A stretch of 64,000 nucleotides of DNA from Rhodobacter sp. (GTDB taxonomy: Bacteria > Pseudomonadota > Alphaproteobacteria > Rhodobacterales > Rhodobacteraceae), in the NCBI GenBank assembly GCA_016704435.1, contig JADJAB010000004.1, forward strand, positions 1-64,000, read 5' to 3'. This document shows, one piece after another, positions 63,212 through 64,000 of the stretch. The position numbers and the translations under genes are program-made. Position 1 is the stretch's first letter. Each line of letters opens with the position of its first letter. The notes under the pieces were generated by a model. It worked only from the letters and a program-made list of their open reading frames with translations. It searched no databases and had not been told where the DNA came from.

Positions 63212-64000
63212 TCGCCGAGGCCTTCCGCCTGGCCGCAAGGTCGATCATCCGCAACAAGCTGCGGTCGTTCCTGACCATCCTGGGCGTGGTGATCGGCGTG
63301 GCGGCGGTGATCGCCATGGTCACCGTGGGGCAGGGGTCGTCGAGGCAGGTCGCGGCCAGCGTGGAAAGCCTCGGCTCGGACGTGGTGATCCTGCGCCCCG
63401 GCCGGCGCAGCTACGGCCCCGGATCGCGCGGTGGCCGCCCCTTCACCCTGCGCGACGCCGAGGCGCTGGCGGCGCTGCCGGTCGTCGGCCAGCTGGCCCC
63501 GGTGGCCAGTTCGTCGCAGGTGGTGGTGGCGGGCAATGCCAATGCCCAGACCCAGATCACCGGCTCCTCCTCTGCCTGGATCGAGGTGGCGAACTGGACT
63601 ATCGCTTCGGGGCGCAACTTCACCCTGGGCGAAGACCGCGCCGGACTGGCCGTCTGCATCCTGGGCCAGACCGTGCGCCGGTCGCTGTTCGGCGCCACCG
63701 ATCCGGTGGGCCAGACCGTGCGGGTGAAGTCGATCGCCTGCGAGGTGATCGGCGTTCTGGCGCCAAGGGTGCCGGCAGTTTCGGACAGGACCAGGACGAC
63801 CTCGTGGTCATGCCGATCCGTCTGCTGCAACGGCGGCTGGAGGGCGATACGGATGTGAATTCGATCCAGATCTCGCTGGCCTCCGGGGTGGCGGTGGCCG
63901 ACGGCGTTGCCGAGATCGAGGCGTTGATGCGTGAACGTCGGCGCATAACTATCGACAAGGATGACGATTTCTCGGTCACCGACATGAAGGAGGTGGCCTC
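63208..64000 (+). CDS. MacB-type ABC permease, frameshifted and cut by window end
   Basis: The N-terminal 264 residues or so of a MacB/FtsX-like permease: IRNKLRSFLTILGVVIGVAAVIAMVTVGQGSSRQVAASVESLGSDVVILRPGRR (first membrane helix) and a periplasmic MacB_PCD domain with GRNFTLGEDRAGLAVCILGQTVRRSLFGATDPVGQTVRVKSIACEVIGVLA. Near 63763 the frame shifts by one base and continues QDDLVVMPIRLLQRRLEGDTDVNSIQISLASGVAVADGVAEIEALMRERRRI to the window edge. The remaining helices lie outside. Confidence 0.88.

Overview
This GC-rich window comes from an alphaproteobacterium, almost certainly a member of the Rhodobacteraceae. The evidence is a complete Rhodobacter-type gene transfer agent (GTA) cluster, an E1-beta pyruvate dehydrogenase subunit with its own lipoyl domain, a class II (B12-dependent) ribonucleotide reductase, and gene order typical of the group. 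The genus cannot be fixed from the sequence alone. No insertion sequence, integrase, CRISPR array or rRNA was seen; there is one tRNA gene.

Layout. 1-6.2 kb: the end of a DUF3445 gene, a damaged flavodoxin-fold gene, a hypothetical membrane protein, nitrogen control (glnB-glnA), a damaged nnrD and a Hint-domain protein. 6.5-13.1 kb: tRNA-Leu, trigger factor, a DMT transporter, the rpsF-rpsR-rplI operon, a PACE efflux protein, a YceI protein and a cytochrome b561-YceI fusion. 13.2-19.7 kb: fatty acid synthesis (fabD, fabG, acpP, fabF) and mltG, with a DUF1801 gene and an atypical ureohydrolase between. 19.7-34.1 kb: the GTA cluster from g1 (small terminase) to g15 (tail tip) plus one extra small gene, all on the + strand and mostly joined by start/stop overlaps. 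34.2-37.2 kb: cysE, then an acyltransferase, a CdsA-type cytidylyltransferase and an unusual CDP-alcohol phosphotransferase. 37.3-47 kb: central metabolism on the - strand (pyruvate dehydrogenase E1 alpha, E1 beta and E2, ftsB, class I aldolase, an SDR, pgk), two cyclophilins and tyrS. 47-56.3 kb: anmK, rarD, a fatty acid desaturase, a cupin, an rRNA pseudouridine synthase, an FAD oxidoreductase, enolase, two EamA transporters and a DUF533 protein. 56.3-64 kb: nrdJ behind an NrdR-like promoter and a strongly structured leader, a poly-G/poly-C stretch, and a MacA/MacB-type efflux system that leaves the window.

Sequence quality shapes the reading. At least eleven genes, including the normally essential pgk, tyrS and pdhA, are broken by one-base frameshifts after which the same protein continues in another frame. 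Two stretches (about 37.24 kb and 60.56-60.94 kb) consist of long G or C runs. I read most of these as sequencing or assembly errors and give each broken gene its full span.

The two items most worth following are the structured RNA leader of nrdJ (56603-56777: a three-helix junction with a 10-bp closing stem, plus a further helix) downstream of an NrdR-like box, and the regulatory detail of the GTA cluster: a CtrA-like half-site pair and promoter before g1, and a 10-bp hairpin just after the capsid gene.
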